Shown piece by piece: positions 18,558-28,734 of a DNA stretch of 64,000 bases (position 1 is the stretch's first letter; each line of letters opens with the position of its first letter). The notes below the pieces were generated by a model. The model had not been told where the DNA came from. It saw only the letters and a program-made list of their open reading frames with translations, and did no database searches. Source of the stretch: Rhodohalobacter sp. SW132 (GTDB lineage: Bacteria > Bacteroidota > Rhodothermia > Balneolales > Balneolaceae); assembly GCF_003390325.1 (NCBI RefSeq), contig NZ_QUOK01000011.1, positions 62,001-126,000 on the forward strand, written 5' to 3'. The translations under genes and the position numbers were made by a program.

Positions 18558-21425
18558 TTAAAATTTTGCATTGATTCCCAGATTGAAGAACCGCATTTGG
18601 GGAGTCGTCCCTACATTTGTCTCCATGATATCACGGTTGGGAGAGATGGTCAGAAGATTGGCTCCAGTTACGTATACCTGCAGTTGTCTGATATTGGATG
18701 CCTGAAGAAAGCTTGCCGGCAGATCATAAGTTAATTGTACCTTTTGCAGGTCAAAACGATCAGTACTATACATCCAAAAGTCGGATGTACGAAAATTGTT
18801 ACTACCGGTTTGGGTTGTAAGCCGTGGATAGGTTGCAGTATTTGCAGTTTCCTCGGTCCAGCGATCGCGAACAACAGAAGAGTATTTATTATCTCCATTT
18901 ACCCAGTAGTAGTCACCACTCATCACACCGTAGGAACCAAATTGTCCGGTTCCTAAAGTAAAAAGCGTAAAATTATTCCATCTGGCAGTTAAATGAACTC
19001 CAAATTCCATTGGAGCGCCATTCCAACCGGCCCGTCCAAGATACACCTGATCCTGAGAATTGATTACATTATCATTGTTCTGATCAACATATTTAATATC
19101 ACCCGGTCGCACAGTGCCAAATTGCTGAGAGGCCTCATGATTATCAATTTCTTGCTGGTCCATGAATAAACCCTGGCTTTGAAGTCCCCAAATACCATCC
19201 AATGGAGTTCCTTCGGTATTTTGATAGTCGAACTGGTTAATCTCGGCACGCCTAACTGCCTTACTATCAAAAAAGGTTCCTGCCAAACCAAGTGACCAAT
19301 TTACCCCGCCCAATTCTTCATTAAATCTGAGATTAAAATCTATTCCCTTTCTTTGATCAATATTATAATTCACGTAGGGAATAAATGAGTTTTCAGGCCA
19401 TCCGGTTGAAAAATAACTTGGATATAGTGCAGATGCCTGGATAACTCCCCCTTCATTTCTATTATAGAAGACCGTAGACTCTATATTTAGAGTATTGTCA
19501 AAAAAAGATGCATCAATACCTGCATTTAATTCTTTTCGCTTAATATAGGTAAGGTTTGGATTGGCACCTCTAAAAGACTGAGTACCTTGTCTGAGATTAC
19601 CATCTCCCCATCCAAAAAATGCACCATCAGCCTGAGAGTATCTTGCTTCATACAAATGATAGCCGGGAATTGGCATATCGGTATTCACTATACCGCCTGA
19701 AACAAAAAGTTTGAGATTATTGATAGCGCTTGCATTAGCCATGAAACCTTCCTCGCTGACTCTCCAACCCAGCGTTGCGGTTGGTGAGAATGCCTGCCGG
19801 TTACCTTCCGGAAGTTTTGCTGAATGAGGTATAGCAGCGCTGAAATCTACATAATACTTTTCGCGGTGGTTATACCCTAACTGTAAACCCAGGTTCAAAT
19901 TCCCTGTTCGATGATACTCTCCGGAATAGCTAAGCTGATGGACATTGGTAATCAGCATTGCCGAGATTTGATTGTCTTGATCAATATTCCGGTGATAATT
20001 GAACTGTCCTGAAAAGGCGAGTGTTTGCTGGAATATGCTATTGTCCACATTTTGGACTCCGGTTCTTGCGTCCTGACCAAATGTGTTGAGACTACTTACC
20101 TGATTCTCACCATCAAAAGCCACCCAATTAGGGTCATATACTGCATATTGATTGTTAAAACCCTGATAATATGACGATAGATAATCAACTCCGAACATAC
20201 TATTGAATTCCAACCCTTCAAGTACAGCATCCAAGTCCATCGTTATCGCTGTATTGAACTGAAATTGTCGTCCCACGGATTGATTGGTTCCACCAGCATA
20301 GATATCAGCAATTGGATTTGATGAATAGATCTGATTCCCACCCAACAAATATCTGTCATTAATAACATGGTCACTGTTCTCAATAATCTGTTGTAGATTC
20401 TGATTGCCATCTACAAACATATCAATGGGTATAAGTGGTGTATAGCGATCCGGGCGCAAGGTGGAAGCTTGTCCCCAATAGTCGGTATTTACACCGTTCT
20501 GTTCGTCGTAAATTACACCGGCCCCTACAGATGCTCTTATATTTTCATTCAGCTCAAAATCAACATTTGAACGAATGTTGAAATTATTTCCCCGAAGATT
20601 TTCACCTTCCCCAAAATCCAGAAGGGAGTTTGAGGTTATAAAATTTATATTCGTGTAGTAATTTGCCGTTTCGGTACCCCCGGATAATTCCACATTTCCC
20701 TGATATCGGTTCGTAAAATCCCTCAGGTAGTCCGGTGAATAGTAATCAACATTTGGATATCTGTACGGATCGTTACCCCTGGAGTGCCTGTAGATGGTTT
20801 CCGCGGTATATTGCTGTGGCAAGCCATCATTCTGAAGCGCTTCATTATATAGCGTCATATATTCTGCTGAACCGAGATATTCAGGATATCTTATAGGGAT
20901 GTTAATACCTCCATTTACCCTTCCATTTATCTGCAAATCGTGGTCTCCCCCTCGCTTAGTCGTTATATATACCACACCATTCGCGGCACGGCTACCGTAT
21001 AACACATTGGCAGAGACTCCCTTCATAAAACTAATCTGCTGTATTGCGGACGGATTGATGCTCCCTGGATCACGGGGAATACCATCCACCAGCACCAAAT
21101 AATCGCCCATTCCCCATAAACTACCGTTAAATCCTCCTGCAAAAGCCTGCATATTTTCCAAGCTGAAGGTCATGTAGTTTTTTTCCATTATACGAGGTAC
21201 ATCCACGACTGAGATTCCTCCCATTAGATTTTCTCTGGGAATTTGTCGAAATGCACCCTGTACAACTCTGGGCCCAACTCTCTGAAAATCCACCCCATCC
21301 GTTTGAGCAACAGTATCTTCGATCGCCTGTTCCATCTCTTCCGAATTAGAATCCTGTGCGATTAAGCCAGTAGGCAGTAAGAAGAGTATGGTACACACTA
21401 ATATATTGTATCGTAAGTATTTCAT
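18558..21425 (-). CDS. SusC/RagA TonB-dependent transporter (pair 2), short N-terminus
   Basis: About 955 residues from ATG 21425, which begins a signal peptide (MKYLRYNILVCTILFLL); longer starts overlap the previous gene. A plug domain (LVLVDGIPRDPG; GSRAANGVVYITTK) is followed by a long beta-barrel ending in FFNLGINAKF. Unlike the other SusC proteins here, it lacks the ~80-residue carboxypeptidase-regulatory-like domain after the signal peptide; only a short acidic segment precedes the plug. It pairs with the SusD at 16765. It should import an oligosaccharide across the outer membrane using TonB/ExbBD energy. Confidence 0.93.
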   Translation of the reverse strand: MKYLRYNILVCTILFLLPTGLIAQDSNSEEMEQAIEDTVAQTDGVDFQRVGPRVVQGAFRQIPRENLMGGISVVDVPRIMEKNYMTFSLENMQAFAGGFNGSLWGMGDYLVLVDGIPRDPGSINPSAIQQISFMKGVSANVLYGSRAANGVVYITTKRGGDHDLQINGRVNGGINIPIRYPEYLGSAEYMTLYNEALQNDGLPQQYTAETIYRHSRGNDPYRYPNVDYYSPDYLRDFTNRYQGNVELSGGTETANYYTNINFITSNSLLDFGEGENLRGNNFNIRSNVDFELNENIRASVGAGVIYDEQNGVNTDYWGQASTLRPDRYTPLIPIDMFVDGNQNLQQIIENSDHVINDRYLLGGNQIYSSNPIADIYAGGTNQSVGRQFQFNTAITMDLDAVLEGLEFNSMFGVDYLSSYYQGFNNQYAVYDPNWVAFDGENQVSSLNTFGQDARTGVQNVDNSIFQQTLAFSGQFNYHRNIDQDNQISAMLITNVHQLSYSGEYHRTGNLNLGLQLGYNHREKYYVDFSAAIPHSAKLPEGNRQAFSPTATLGWRVSEEGFMANASAINNLKLFVSGGIVNTDMPIPGYHLYEARYSQADGAFFGWGDGNLRQGTQSFRGANPNLTYIKRKELNAGIDASFFDNTLNIESTVFYNRNEGGVIQASALYPSYFSTGWPENSFIPYVNYNIDQRKGIDFNLRFNEELGGVNWSLGLAGTFFDSKAVRRAEINQFDYQNTEGTPLDGIWGLQSQGLFMDQQEIDNHEASQQFGTVRPGDIKYVDQNNDNVINSQDQVYLGRAGWNGAPMEFGVHLTARWNNFTLFTLGTGQFGSYGVMSGDYYWVNGDNKYSSVVRDRWTEETANTATYPRLTTQTGSNNFRTSDFWMYSTDRFDLQKVQLTYDLPASFLQASNIRQLQVYVTGANLLTISPNRDIMETNVGTTPQMRFFNLGINAKF

Positions 21426-21475
21426 TCGTTCTACGTTTTTTAACTCGTGCAATTGATTATCTCCTTCGTTTAGCA

Positions 21476-23371
21476 TCACCATCCAGGATTTTGTTCAAAA
21501 CTTGCGCTGATATTCACATCTGACCGTTTTAAGGGGAGCCAGTAGTGACGTTCGGTGAGATTTCTCTCCTTAAGCACTACTTCATTTAAGTTCAGTACTC
21601 TATTTTCTCTTGGATTATCCGGATCAAAATCAGGTGACCGCTGAAAGAAATGGCCGGTTTTTCTAGTGTTATTTTCATCTAAGAGTAATAGCCATCTGCG
21701 CTGATTTGTAAGCCGATGCCTTTCAAAACCTAATTCAACAGACCACTCTCGCCTTACCTCACTCAGAAAATCATCCACATCCCCTAAATATCGACCATCC
21801 ACAGGCGGAACACCGGCTCTGTCTCGTACTCTGTTAATCGCCTCTTCAGCCGTCATATTGAAAGTTCCGGATGACCCTGTAGATGATTGGTTGGCTACAG
21901 ATGCCGCTTCTGCATACATAACGTAGACACCGGCTAACCGCATCCAGGGAAGGTGAATGTGCAGGTTACTGCCATAACTCATCCCATCATCATATGTATT
22001 GGCTGTCAATGGAATAAACTTTCTTAACGTGTAACCTGTTTGAGTACCACCCGGACTGGCACCATTTGCATATCTATAGCTGCCTCCAGTATATAGATTC
22101 GCATGGCGATGTTGCTCATCAGCCTCTGGCATTGTACCCTGAACCACTTGCAAACCATCATACACGAATGTACTATAAAAACGCGGGTCGCGATCTCTCC
22201 ACGGATATTCCTCATCATAACCAGAGTCACCTTCATCCAGAGGTAATCCATTCGCCATTCCAAATTTCTTCACATAGTTTGCGGTTGGGAAGAAATTACT
22301 ACCATCCATGATGATGGTCGGTGTAAACTGTTTACTGGTATTCCAATTTGATTGCCAGGCATCGAAATAGGGACCTGTAAATATTCGTTCGGTTCCACCC
22401 GGTAACTCCCAGTTTTGGCCATGAGTATAGAAATTCATGTGCCATTCCGAAAAATCTAACAGCTCATAATTTGCTTCACCTGACTCCACAAGGCTCAGTA
22501 GTTCACCGAGTGCATCAGCTGCCCGTTCTGCGAATTCCTGGTTATAGCTCGCTGCCGTCTCATCCGCTCCATCATTCATCAGGGGGCTGGAGGCCCAAAG
22601 CAAATTTTTGCCAAGGTATCCCAGAGCCATGATTTTATTAATACGTAATGCATTGTTCCCGGCCGTTCTAGCCCCAACTTCAGTTTCGTCCCAGCTTATG
22701 GGTAACAGATCAGCAGCCCTTCTAAAGTCCCGTGCCACACTATCGGCAATAGCTTGGTAAGGTAATCTTTCCTGATCGAACTGTGCATCAGCCGGAAGAG
22801 GTTCACTCATATAAGGCATACCGCCAAAATGTTGCATATACTGGAAATAATTCCATGCTCTGAAGAACAGCAATTGGCCTTCAATCAGGTTTCTTTCCAT
22901 TTCTGTACCCTGAAGCTTATCCAAATTACTAAGCCCAACATTCGCTTTGCGAATTGCATACCAGCCGTGATCCCAAAGGGATTTATCAAATCGATCCGCG
23001 TTAGTAGTAGGAGGGCTACCGGCTTTATCAAGCCAGGATGTATTCCACCCGTTATGTTCCGATTGCCAGCCCCAGAAATTACCGTCATCGAACATATCCA
23101 CAATGTGGTAATCCATGTCGTTACTTGTAACAATATCGTCTCCGAAATTCCAATTACTTGTCCAGTAGGAGTTTGAAAAGTCAGGTATGATATTGTATAG
23201 CTCCTCGGTAAAACCCTGGAAATTGGTGAAGTTTTCAAATGCAGCATCTTCAGACACATTGGATTCCGGTGCCTTCATAAGAAAATCTTCACATGAAACC
23301 AGTACAACTGCGCTCAGGAAAATCCCGAATCCTAAAATTGTGTATTTATTTATTGTCTTATTCATATTCAT
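21476..23371 (-). CDS. SusD/RagB nutrient-binding lipoprotein (pair 1)
   Basis: A SusD-family lipoprotein of about 631 residues from ATG 23371 (VVLVSC lipobox near residue 27 from that start). It shows GQLLFFRAWNYFQYMQHFGG, EVRREWSVELGFERHRL and the terminal FEQNPGW typical of the family. It is longer than pair 2's SusD. It pairs with the STN-containing SusC just upstream, whose stop codon overlaps the 5' leader of this gene, indicating tight co-transcription. Confidence 0.95.
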   Translation of the reverse strand: MNMNKTINKYTILGFGIFLSAVVLVSCEDFLMKAPESNVSEDAAFENFTNFQGFTEELYNIIPDFSNSYWTSNWNFGDDIVTSNDMDYHIVDMFDDGNFWGWQSEHNGWNTSWLDKAGSPPTTNADRFDKSLWDHGWYAIRKANVGLSNLDKLQGTEMERNLIEGQLLFFRAWNYFQYMQHFGGMPYMSEPLPADAQFDQERLPYQAIADSVARDFRRAADLLPISWDETEVGARTAGNNALRINKIMALGYLGKNLLWASSPLMNDGADETAASYNQEFAERAADALGELLSLVESGEANYELLDFSEWHMNFYTHGQNWELPGGTERIFTGPYFDAWQSNWNTSKQFTPTIIMDGSNFFPTANYVKKFGMANGLPLDEGDSGYDEEYPWRDRDPRFYSTFVYDGLQVVQGTMPEADEQHRHANLYTGGSYRYANGASPGGTQTGYTLRKFIPLTANTYDDGMSYGSNLHIHLPWMRLAGVYVMYAEAASVANQSSTGSSGTFNMTAEEAINRVRDRAGVPPVDGRYLGDVDDFLSEVRREWSVELGFERHRLTNQRRWLLLLDENNTRKTGHFFQRSPDFDPDNPRENRVLNLNEVVLKERNLTERHYWLPLKRSDVNISASFEQNPGW

Positions 23372-23381
23372 TTCAACAAAT

Positions 23382-26300
23382 TTAGAAATTAACATTAACC
23401 CCTAAGTTAAATCGTCGTACCGTTGGGTAGGCTCCCTGGCTGGTCACGCCACCGCCTGCAAAATTAGATTCCCGGTCATCGGGCATGTTGGTCCACAAAA
23501 GCAGGTTATGACCGTTCAGGTAAATATTTAAGCTACTGATACCCAGGCCTCTTGCTACATTTGAATTTGCATCAAATGTGTACCCTATTTGAGCACTCTT
23601 TAAACGCAGATAAGATCCATCATACATCCAGCGACTTCCTCTGCTGTATCCACTGATATTGGTATTCCAGCGAGGCATCATAGTATTCGCTTCAGGGTTA
23701 TCCAAGCTCCAGTAGCCGCCTTCTACATCATAAGCCAACTCATTCCCCCCAAGGCTGCCAAAATTAGTGCTCCGGATTACATTATTTACACCATAGAATT
23801 GTGCAAATCCGCTGAATCCAGCCCAATCAAATCCAACGGTTGTATTAAATGTATTTTGCGGTGTCCCGGAAAAGCCAAATGGGACAGAATCCTGATCATC
23901 GATTAATCCGTCGGAGTTGTAATCAACAATCCATTTACCTCCAGGTAATTTCCCCGCATCATTCGTATTAAAAGGAGTAGATGCATACACTTCATCCCAA
24001 GAGTCATAGAAACCTCTGTCGATGTGTGTTCGCGCCTGGCCTACAGCGTACCCAGCCTGTTTTTGATAATCTGGTGTTAATTCAGGGTCATCCCTTTCAA
24101 TAACTTCATTTTGTGCATGAGTCACATTCACTTCCGTCCACAGTCGGAATCGACTACCAATCATTCGATCAAGGTTAAGTGTAACCTCAAATCCCTGGTT
24201 ATGCACCTCTCCGATATTAGCTACAGGAGCCTGCTGCCCAAAGTAGGATGGAATCGCCCTGTCGCCCCCGCTAATAAGGATATTTTCACGTTTATCTTGG
24301 AAAAAGTCGACAGAACCGGATATCTGCCCTTGAAAGAGTCCGAATTCAATTCCCAAATTAGCCTTAGTTACCGTTGCCCAGCGCACATCCGGGTTACCCA
24401 ATGATTCTACTCTATACCAGGTGTATGGACTTTCCGGAGCTGTAATACCAACAGTTCCCATACCTGTATTGCCTCCATATGCCCATTCCGTCATGTAGAG
24501 CCAGCGTCCTGTAGTGTAGTCATCCCCGATAGTTCCGTAGGAAGCTCTAACTCTAAGATTATTGAGGAAATCTAATGAACTCATGAAGCTCTCTCTGTGA
24601 ATATTCCAGCCAACTCCACCAGATGAAAAGAAACCAAATCGATAACCTTCACCAAACCTTTCCGACCCGTTATATGATCCGTTGTATTCAAGTATATATC
24701 GCTGATCATAATTATAGGTTGAACGAAATACCCAGTTTTCGCGAGCTTGAGGAATGATGCTACCTAACGCATTTTCGGAACGGTTTACAAGTCCCATCTG
24801 AGTGAAATTATTCCGCTCACCTAACGTAAAATCGTAGTTTATCTGAAACTGATAGTACCATCGCCGATACGTCTGAGAATTATCAACCGATCCTCCATCG
24901 GTATTCCACAAACTTCCTGGCTGAAAATCAAAAGGAGTTCCTGTATCGTAAAGGGGCTGAAATGTTTCATTCCCGCTTATTGGGTCAATGTATCTGCTGC
25001 GTGCAGAATTGTATAAGTCATTCACTCCCCTGTTGCCTTCAACAAAAGTGTTATCAACGGCAACCTGAGCTCTAACATTCAACCCTGGCACAAACATGTC
25101 CAGATCTTGGTCAAGCTCAAAATTTGTGGTCAACTCAGTACTGGTTATTCGTTCAATTCCGCTCAATGCCAAAATTTGTACCGAGTTACTACTTCCCCCG
25201 GTTGCGTCAGGGTCAAATCCAAAACTTCCATCCGGATAAATTGGCAAATACTGAGTTGGGGATGCACTGTATGCAGCTATCCAAAAACCATAGTCGCCCC
25301 CTGAAAAACCCCAGGGCCTCTTTCTTACCCCATAAGAACCTGCAATTTTTGCACTTAATGTAGTTGAAGGACTCAGTTGAAAATCCAGGTTAGAACGGGC
25401 ATTTAACCTCTGAAACCCGAATCCGGGTTGATATCCGCGATTGTTTTCAAACTCTCTGAAAAGATCGCCTTCATTCACATAATTAGCACTTGCAAAAAAT
25501 TGTACAAATTCAGAACCACCTCTAATATTCAGGTTAGCATCATACGATTGGGTATACTCTCTGAACAATTCATCAGCCCAATCCACATTTGCATAGCGTA
25601 TCCGATCTTCCGGAGATTGTGGCCGTTGATAACGATCGACAAAATCTTGTGTATGATACGCCCCCCAACTTGCATTTGGTGCACCAAGCTCATGTTCTAT
25701 GGCCTGGTTTCGTAACATCAGAGTTTCATATCCATCCATTACACCCGGCAGTTTCGATGGAACCTTAACTGTATTTGTGAAACTTCCTGATATCTGAACC
25801 TGTCCATCGTAACCCGATTTAGTTTCAATCAGGATCACACCATTTGCACCCTGAACTCCGTAGACAGCCGTTGCAGAAGCATCTTTTAAAACTGTCACTG
25901 AGGATACAGAACTCATATCCACACTTCCCATCGGGCGCTCAATCCCGTCAACCAAAATTAGCGGGGAAGAATCCTGCCAGGTACTCTGTCCGCGTATATA
26001 AATTTGAGGATCTTCCTCACCCGGCAAACCGGTACTGCTTACAGTAACCACCCCCGGCAGCTTACCCGTCAGCGCCATACTCAGGTTCGGTACCTGAACG
26101 GTCCTCGCCAGATCTCTTTCAGAAATAGAGGAGATACCTGCAATTACACTTTCCCTTTGCTGAGTACCAAAACCGACAACCACCAGCTCTTCACCGGTAA
26201 ATGTTCCGGGCTGCAAAGCAACATCAATCTGATTTCGGTTCTCGATAGGAACTTCCAATCTCTCATATCCAATGAATGTAAATACAAGTGTGTCGGTTGG

Positions 26301-26870
26301 GGCGGGCACATTTAGCGAATATTCTCCATACAAATTAGTTGAGGTACCCTGTGAGGTTCCCTTTACCATTATATTTACACCCGGCATCGTCTCTTCAGTT
26401 TCAACATCAGTGACAACCCCTTCTACCAAATGGTTAAAAGATTCCACTACAGCAGCCTGCTCTTCGCCATCCTTTTTAAGGATAAAAGTGCGTTCATTCA
26501 GTTTGGTAAATGTCAGATTGAAATGATCTACAAGTTTCTGCAGTTCCTTCCCGAAATTATCTGACTGTCGGAAAAATTTGGGCTCTACGCGCATTCCATT
26601 CAGCAAACCGCTTTCATAGATAAATGAGACATCAAACCATTCCTCCATTTGTTTAAGCTCATCTTCCAACTGGACACTGCTTGATTCAGACTGAACACTA
26701 TCCTGCTCATTCAGGGTTATTATTGGGTCTGTTTTTTGACCATCTGCCGAGGAAAGCCCTGCCAAAAAAATAAATAACAGGCATCCCAAAATGCGGATTA
26801 TCGTAGCTTTATCGTTCATCTGTGTTCCCATTGATTTTGACATTGAAAACTGATCATTTGGTTTACTCAT
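23382..26870 (-). CDS. SusC/RagA TonB-dependent transporter with STN signalling domain (pair 1)
   Basis: A 1,162-residue transducer-type SusC. After the signal peptide (about 20-45; Met18 is an alternative start) comes a secretin/TonB short N-terminal domain (STN, about 68-133), then a carboxypeptidase-regulatory-like domain (about 147-225), a plug (LILVDGIERPMG; VYGVQGANGVILIETK) and a barrel ending RRFNLGVNVNF. The STN domain contacts the periplasmic part of FecR-type anti-sigma factors, and the fecR-like gene lies only 10 bp upstream, so substrate import is probably coupled to induction of the locus. Confidence 0.95.
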   Translation of the reverse strand: MSKPNDQFSMSKSMGTQMNDKATIIRILGCLLFIFLAGLSSADGQKTDPIITLNEQDSVQSESSSVQLEDELKQMEEWFDVSFIYESGLLNGMRVEPKFFRQSDNFGKELQKLVDHFNLTFTKLNERTFILKKDGEEQAAVVESFNHLVEGVVTDVETEETMPGVNIMVKGTSQGTSTNLYGEYSLNVPAPTDTLVFTFIGYERLEVPIENRNQIDVALQPGTFTGEELVVVGFGTQQRESVIAGISSISERDLARTVQVPNLSMALTGKLPGVVTVSSTGLPGEEDPQIYIRGQSTWQDSSPLILVDGIERPMGSVDMSSVSSVTVLKDASATAVYGVQGANGVILIETKSGYDGQVQISGSFTNTVKVPSKLPGVMDGYETLMLRNQAIEHELGAPNASWGAYHTQDFVDRYQRPQSPEDRIRYANVDWADELFREYTQSYDANLNIRGGSEFVQFFASANYVNEGDLFREFENNRGYQPGFGFQRLNARSNLDFQLSPSTTLSAKIAGSYGVRKRPWGFSGGDYGFWIAAYSASPTQYLPIYPDGSFGFDPDATGGSSNSVQILALSGIERITSTELTTNFELDQDLDMFVPGLNVRAQVAVDNTFVEGNRGVNDLYNSARSRYIDPISGNETFQPLYDTGTPFDFQPGSLWNTDGGSVDNSQTYRRWYYQFQINYDFTLGERNNFTQMGLVNRSENALGSIIPQARENWVFRSTYNYDQRYILEYNGSYNGSERFGEGYRFGFFSSGGVGWNIHRESFMSSLDFLNNLRVRASYGTIGDDYTTGRWLYMTEWAYGGNTGMGTVGITAPESPYTWYRVESLGNPDVRWATVTKANLGIEFGLFQGQISGSVDFFQDKRENILISGGDRAIPSYFGQQAPVANIGEVHNQGFEVTLNLDRMIGSRFRLWTEVNVTHAQNEVIERDDPELTPDYQKQAGYAVGQARTHIDRGFYDSWDEVYASTPFNTNDAGKLPGGKWIVDYNSDGLIDDQDSVPFGFSGTPQNTFNTTVGFDWAGFSGFAQFYGVNNVIRSTNFGSLGGNELAYDVEGGYWSLDNPEANTMMPRWNTNISGYSRGSRWMYDGSYLRLKSAQIGYTFDANSNVARGLGISSLNIYLNGHNLLLWTNMPDDRESNFAGGGVTSQGAYPTVRRFNLGVNVNF

Positions 26871-26880
26871 ATTTATCTGA

Positions 26881-27945
26881 CTACTGTGATATCAAATATT
26901 TTTCATTATCAACCTGTGTGATCTGCAGGTCAAGAATTTGTTGAAGTCCATTCAGCAGAATTTGTAAATCAGGATTTTGAATTGTCCCGGTGACCTGGCG
27001 ATTCAAAAGCTCTGGTGATTCTACTTCCAGGCTAACATTGTAGATAGCTTCTATAGCTGAAAAAATATCTTTGAGTGAGGTATTCCGGAACTCGACCTCC
27101 CCATCAATCCAGGCAGTAAACAACCCTACATCAACCTTTTGTACTATAATTTCTGACGAAGATTTGTTGATCACTGCACGTTCACCCGGATTCAAGATCT
27201 TACTTGCTCTTTCCAGGCCTTGAGAGTCATTACCCGATACTTCTACCCGTCCCTCCTCCAGCACTACACTTGTTTTTTGAAATCGGGTATCCACATTAAA
27301 CCTGGTTCCCAGAACCTGAATCTTTCCATCGTCAGTGTGAACGATAAATTCACGCTGAGTACCACCCGGATTAGTCGGAATATCAAAAAAGCCTTCGCCT
27401 TTCAGCCAAACCTCGACTCGCTCGCCTTGAAACTGCTCCAAACGATATCGCAATGAAGACTCAGCATTTAATTCAATCAGCGATCCGTCACTAAAAGTCA
27501 GAGTCTTCCTTTCTTCATCTCCGGTTTCAACCGTTTCAAATAGCAGCTCAGCATTTTGTTCAGTAGTTTCTGTGGGGTTAAAGAGAAAAAGCAGTCCCAG
27601 GCTTGACAAGATTATTAAAATTGTTGCCGCTACTGATACCCGGTAGCCCCATGAATTGTTTTTGGGCTGCATCTTTTTAAAAGATGGTAGTTTATTCTGC
27701 TGTTCAGATCTGTCAATTCGTTTTGTTAATCTTTCCAGCTCAAATTCCAAATCATCAGCCGGATCTAAATCCCATCTCACTTGATAAAATTTTTCAGCGT
27801 TTGCTCTTAACTCTCTGTGGAGAGGATCCTTTTGCTCCCAATTTTCCCAACGTCGTTTCTCAGACTCACTGGCGGTGCCCCTGATCCAGCGAGTAAAAGA
27901 ATCATTACTCAATAATTCTGTTAATTTTTGATTTGATGTAGCCAA
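26881..27945 (-). CDS. FecR-family anti-sigma factor
   Basis: A 354-residue inner-membrane regulator. Residues 1-90 are cytoplasmic (DSFTRWIRGTASESEKRRWE), a single membrane helix lies at about 101-123, and the periplasmic part has the FecR domain (FIVHTDDGKIQVLGTRFNV) and a C-terminal DUF4974-like domain. It should hold the upstream ECF sigma inactive until the STN-bearing SusC binds ligand. The only usable start near the N-terminus is TTG at 27945; no in-frame ATG is found upstream before the reading frame loses coding character. It lies about 210 bp after the sigma gene and 10 bp before susC. Confidence 0.92.
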   Translation of the reverse strand: MATSNQKLTELLSNDSFTRWIRGTASESEKRRWENWEQKDPLHRELRANAEKFYQVRWDLDPADDLEFELERLTKRIDRSEQQNKLPSFKKMQPKNNSWGYRVSVAATILIILSSLGLLFLFNPTETTEQNAELLFETVETGDEERKTLTFSDGSLIELNAESSLRYRLEQFQGERVEVWLKGEGFFDIPTNPGGTQREFIVHTDDGKIQVLGTRFNVDTRFQKTSVVLEEGRVEVSGNDSQGLERASKILNPGERAVINKSSSEIIVQKVDVGLFTAWIDGEVEFRNTSLKDIFSAIEAIYNVSLEVESPELLNRQVTGTIQNPDLQILLNGLQQILDLQITQVDNEKYLISQ

Positions 27946-28155
27946 AAATGGTTCGGTTAGTGTGTTCGATTTTCTTTTCTGTAGGTATAAAGAAAGTCAT
28001 ACACCCGATCTCCACTAAAAATTTTACTTTTTGGTAATATTTTTTCCAGAAGGGCGAATTAAGAGCCTTTAAGCGCTCTAAACGGAAGAAAAAAATATTT
28101 AGAAAAGAAGACTAAAACCAGATAAGGAAGAAAATGGGAAGAGTATATTGTCAAA

Positions 28156-28734
28156 TCAGCCAGTAAGTGAAACCTCTAAATTCTCTTTGAGAGTAGAAAT
28201 AGCACGGTACATATAGTTATATACACTCTCTATCTTTACCCCCATGATTTCGCCGATTTCATCATTGGAAAGACCACTGTAGAACTTAAGAAAAGCTACC
28301 TCTTTTTGGTGACCATTTAAGTTATCAAAAGCCTTCTGTAGGTTTTCTTTTGTTTCTCTATTCATCTCTTCTGTGATCAGCAGCTGCTCTGTGTTTAACA
28401 AGTCTTCGTTGGGCGTCTCAGAAAAATACAATTCATCTCTTTTTTGCCATGTTTGTAATATTTCTACTTGCCTGAAAAGAGTTCTGCGGAACGAAGTGTA
28501 TAGATAAGATCTTACATTTCCGATTTCTGATAATCTCTCTCGTTTATCCCAAATCGTGAAAAACAGTTCCTGGATACTATCTTTAACCAGCTGTTTGCGG
28601 GGAACTAACCGTAATCCATAATTTAAAAGAGGTTTGTAATATTTCCTGAACAAAGCTGAAAACGCGTCACAGCTGTCATCGTGAATAACCCGCTTCCATA
28701 AATTGATATCCTCTAAAAAATTGTTTTTACTCAT
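28156..28734 (-). CDS. ECF sigma factor (FecI-like, Bacteroidota type)
   Basis: A 192-residue sigma-70-family factor from ATG 28734; a TTG seven codons earlier is less likely. Region 2 is in FSALFRKYYKPLLNYG and VKDSIQELFFTIWDKR, and region 4 in HQKEVAFLKFYSGLSNDEIGEIMG followed by a helix-turn-helix (IESVYNYMYRAI). There is no extra domain. With the FecR-like gene and the STN-type SusC downstream it forms a cell-surface signalling switch for the SusCD operon. Confidence 0.93.
   Translation of the reverse strand: MSKNNFLEDINLWKRVIHDDSCDAFSALFRKYYKPLLNYGLRLVPRKQLVKDSIQELFFTIWDKRERLSEIGNVRSYLYTSFRRTLFRQVEILQTWQKRDELYFSETPNEDLLNTEQLLITEEMNRETKENLQKAFDNLNGHQKEVAFLKFYSGLSNDEIGEIMGVKIESVYNYMYRAISTLKENLEVSLTG

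Noticed and set aside
23382-23405. Overlap of SusC and SusD frames as a possible programmed frameshift
   Set aside because: Later ATG starts in susD remove the overlap; ordinary close operon spacing explains it.
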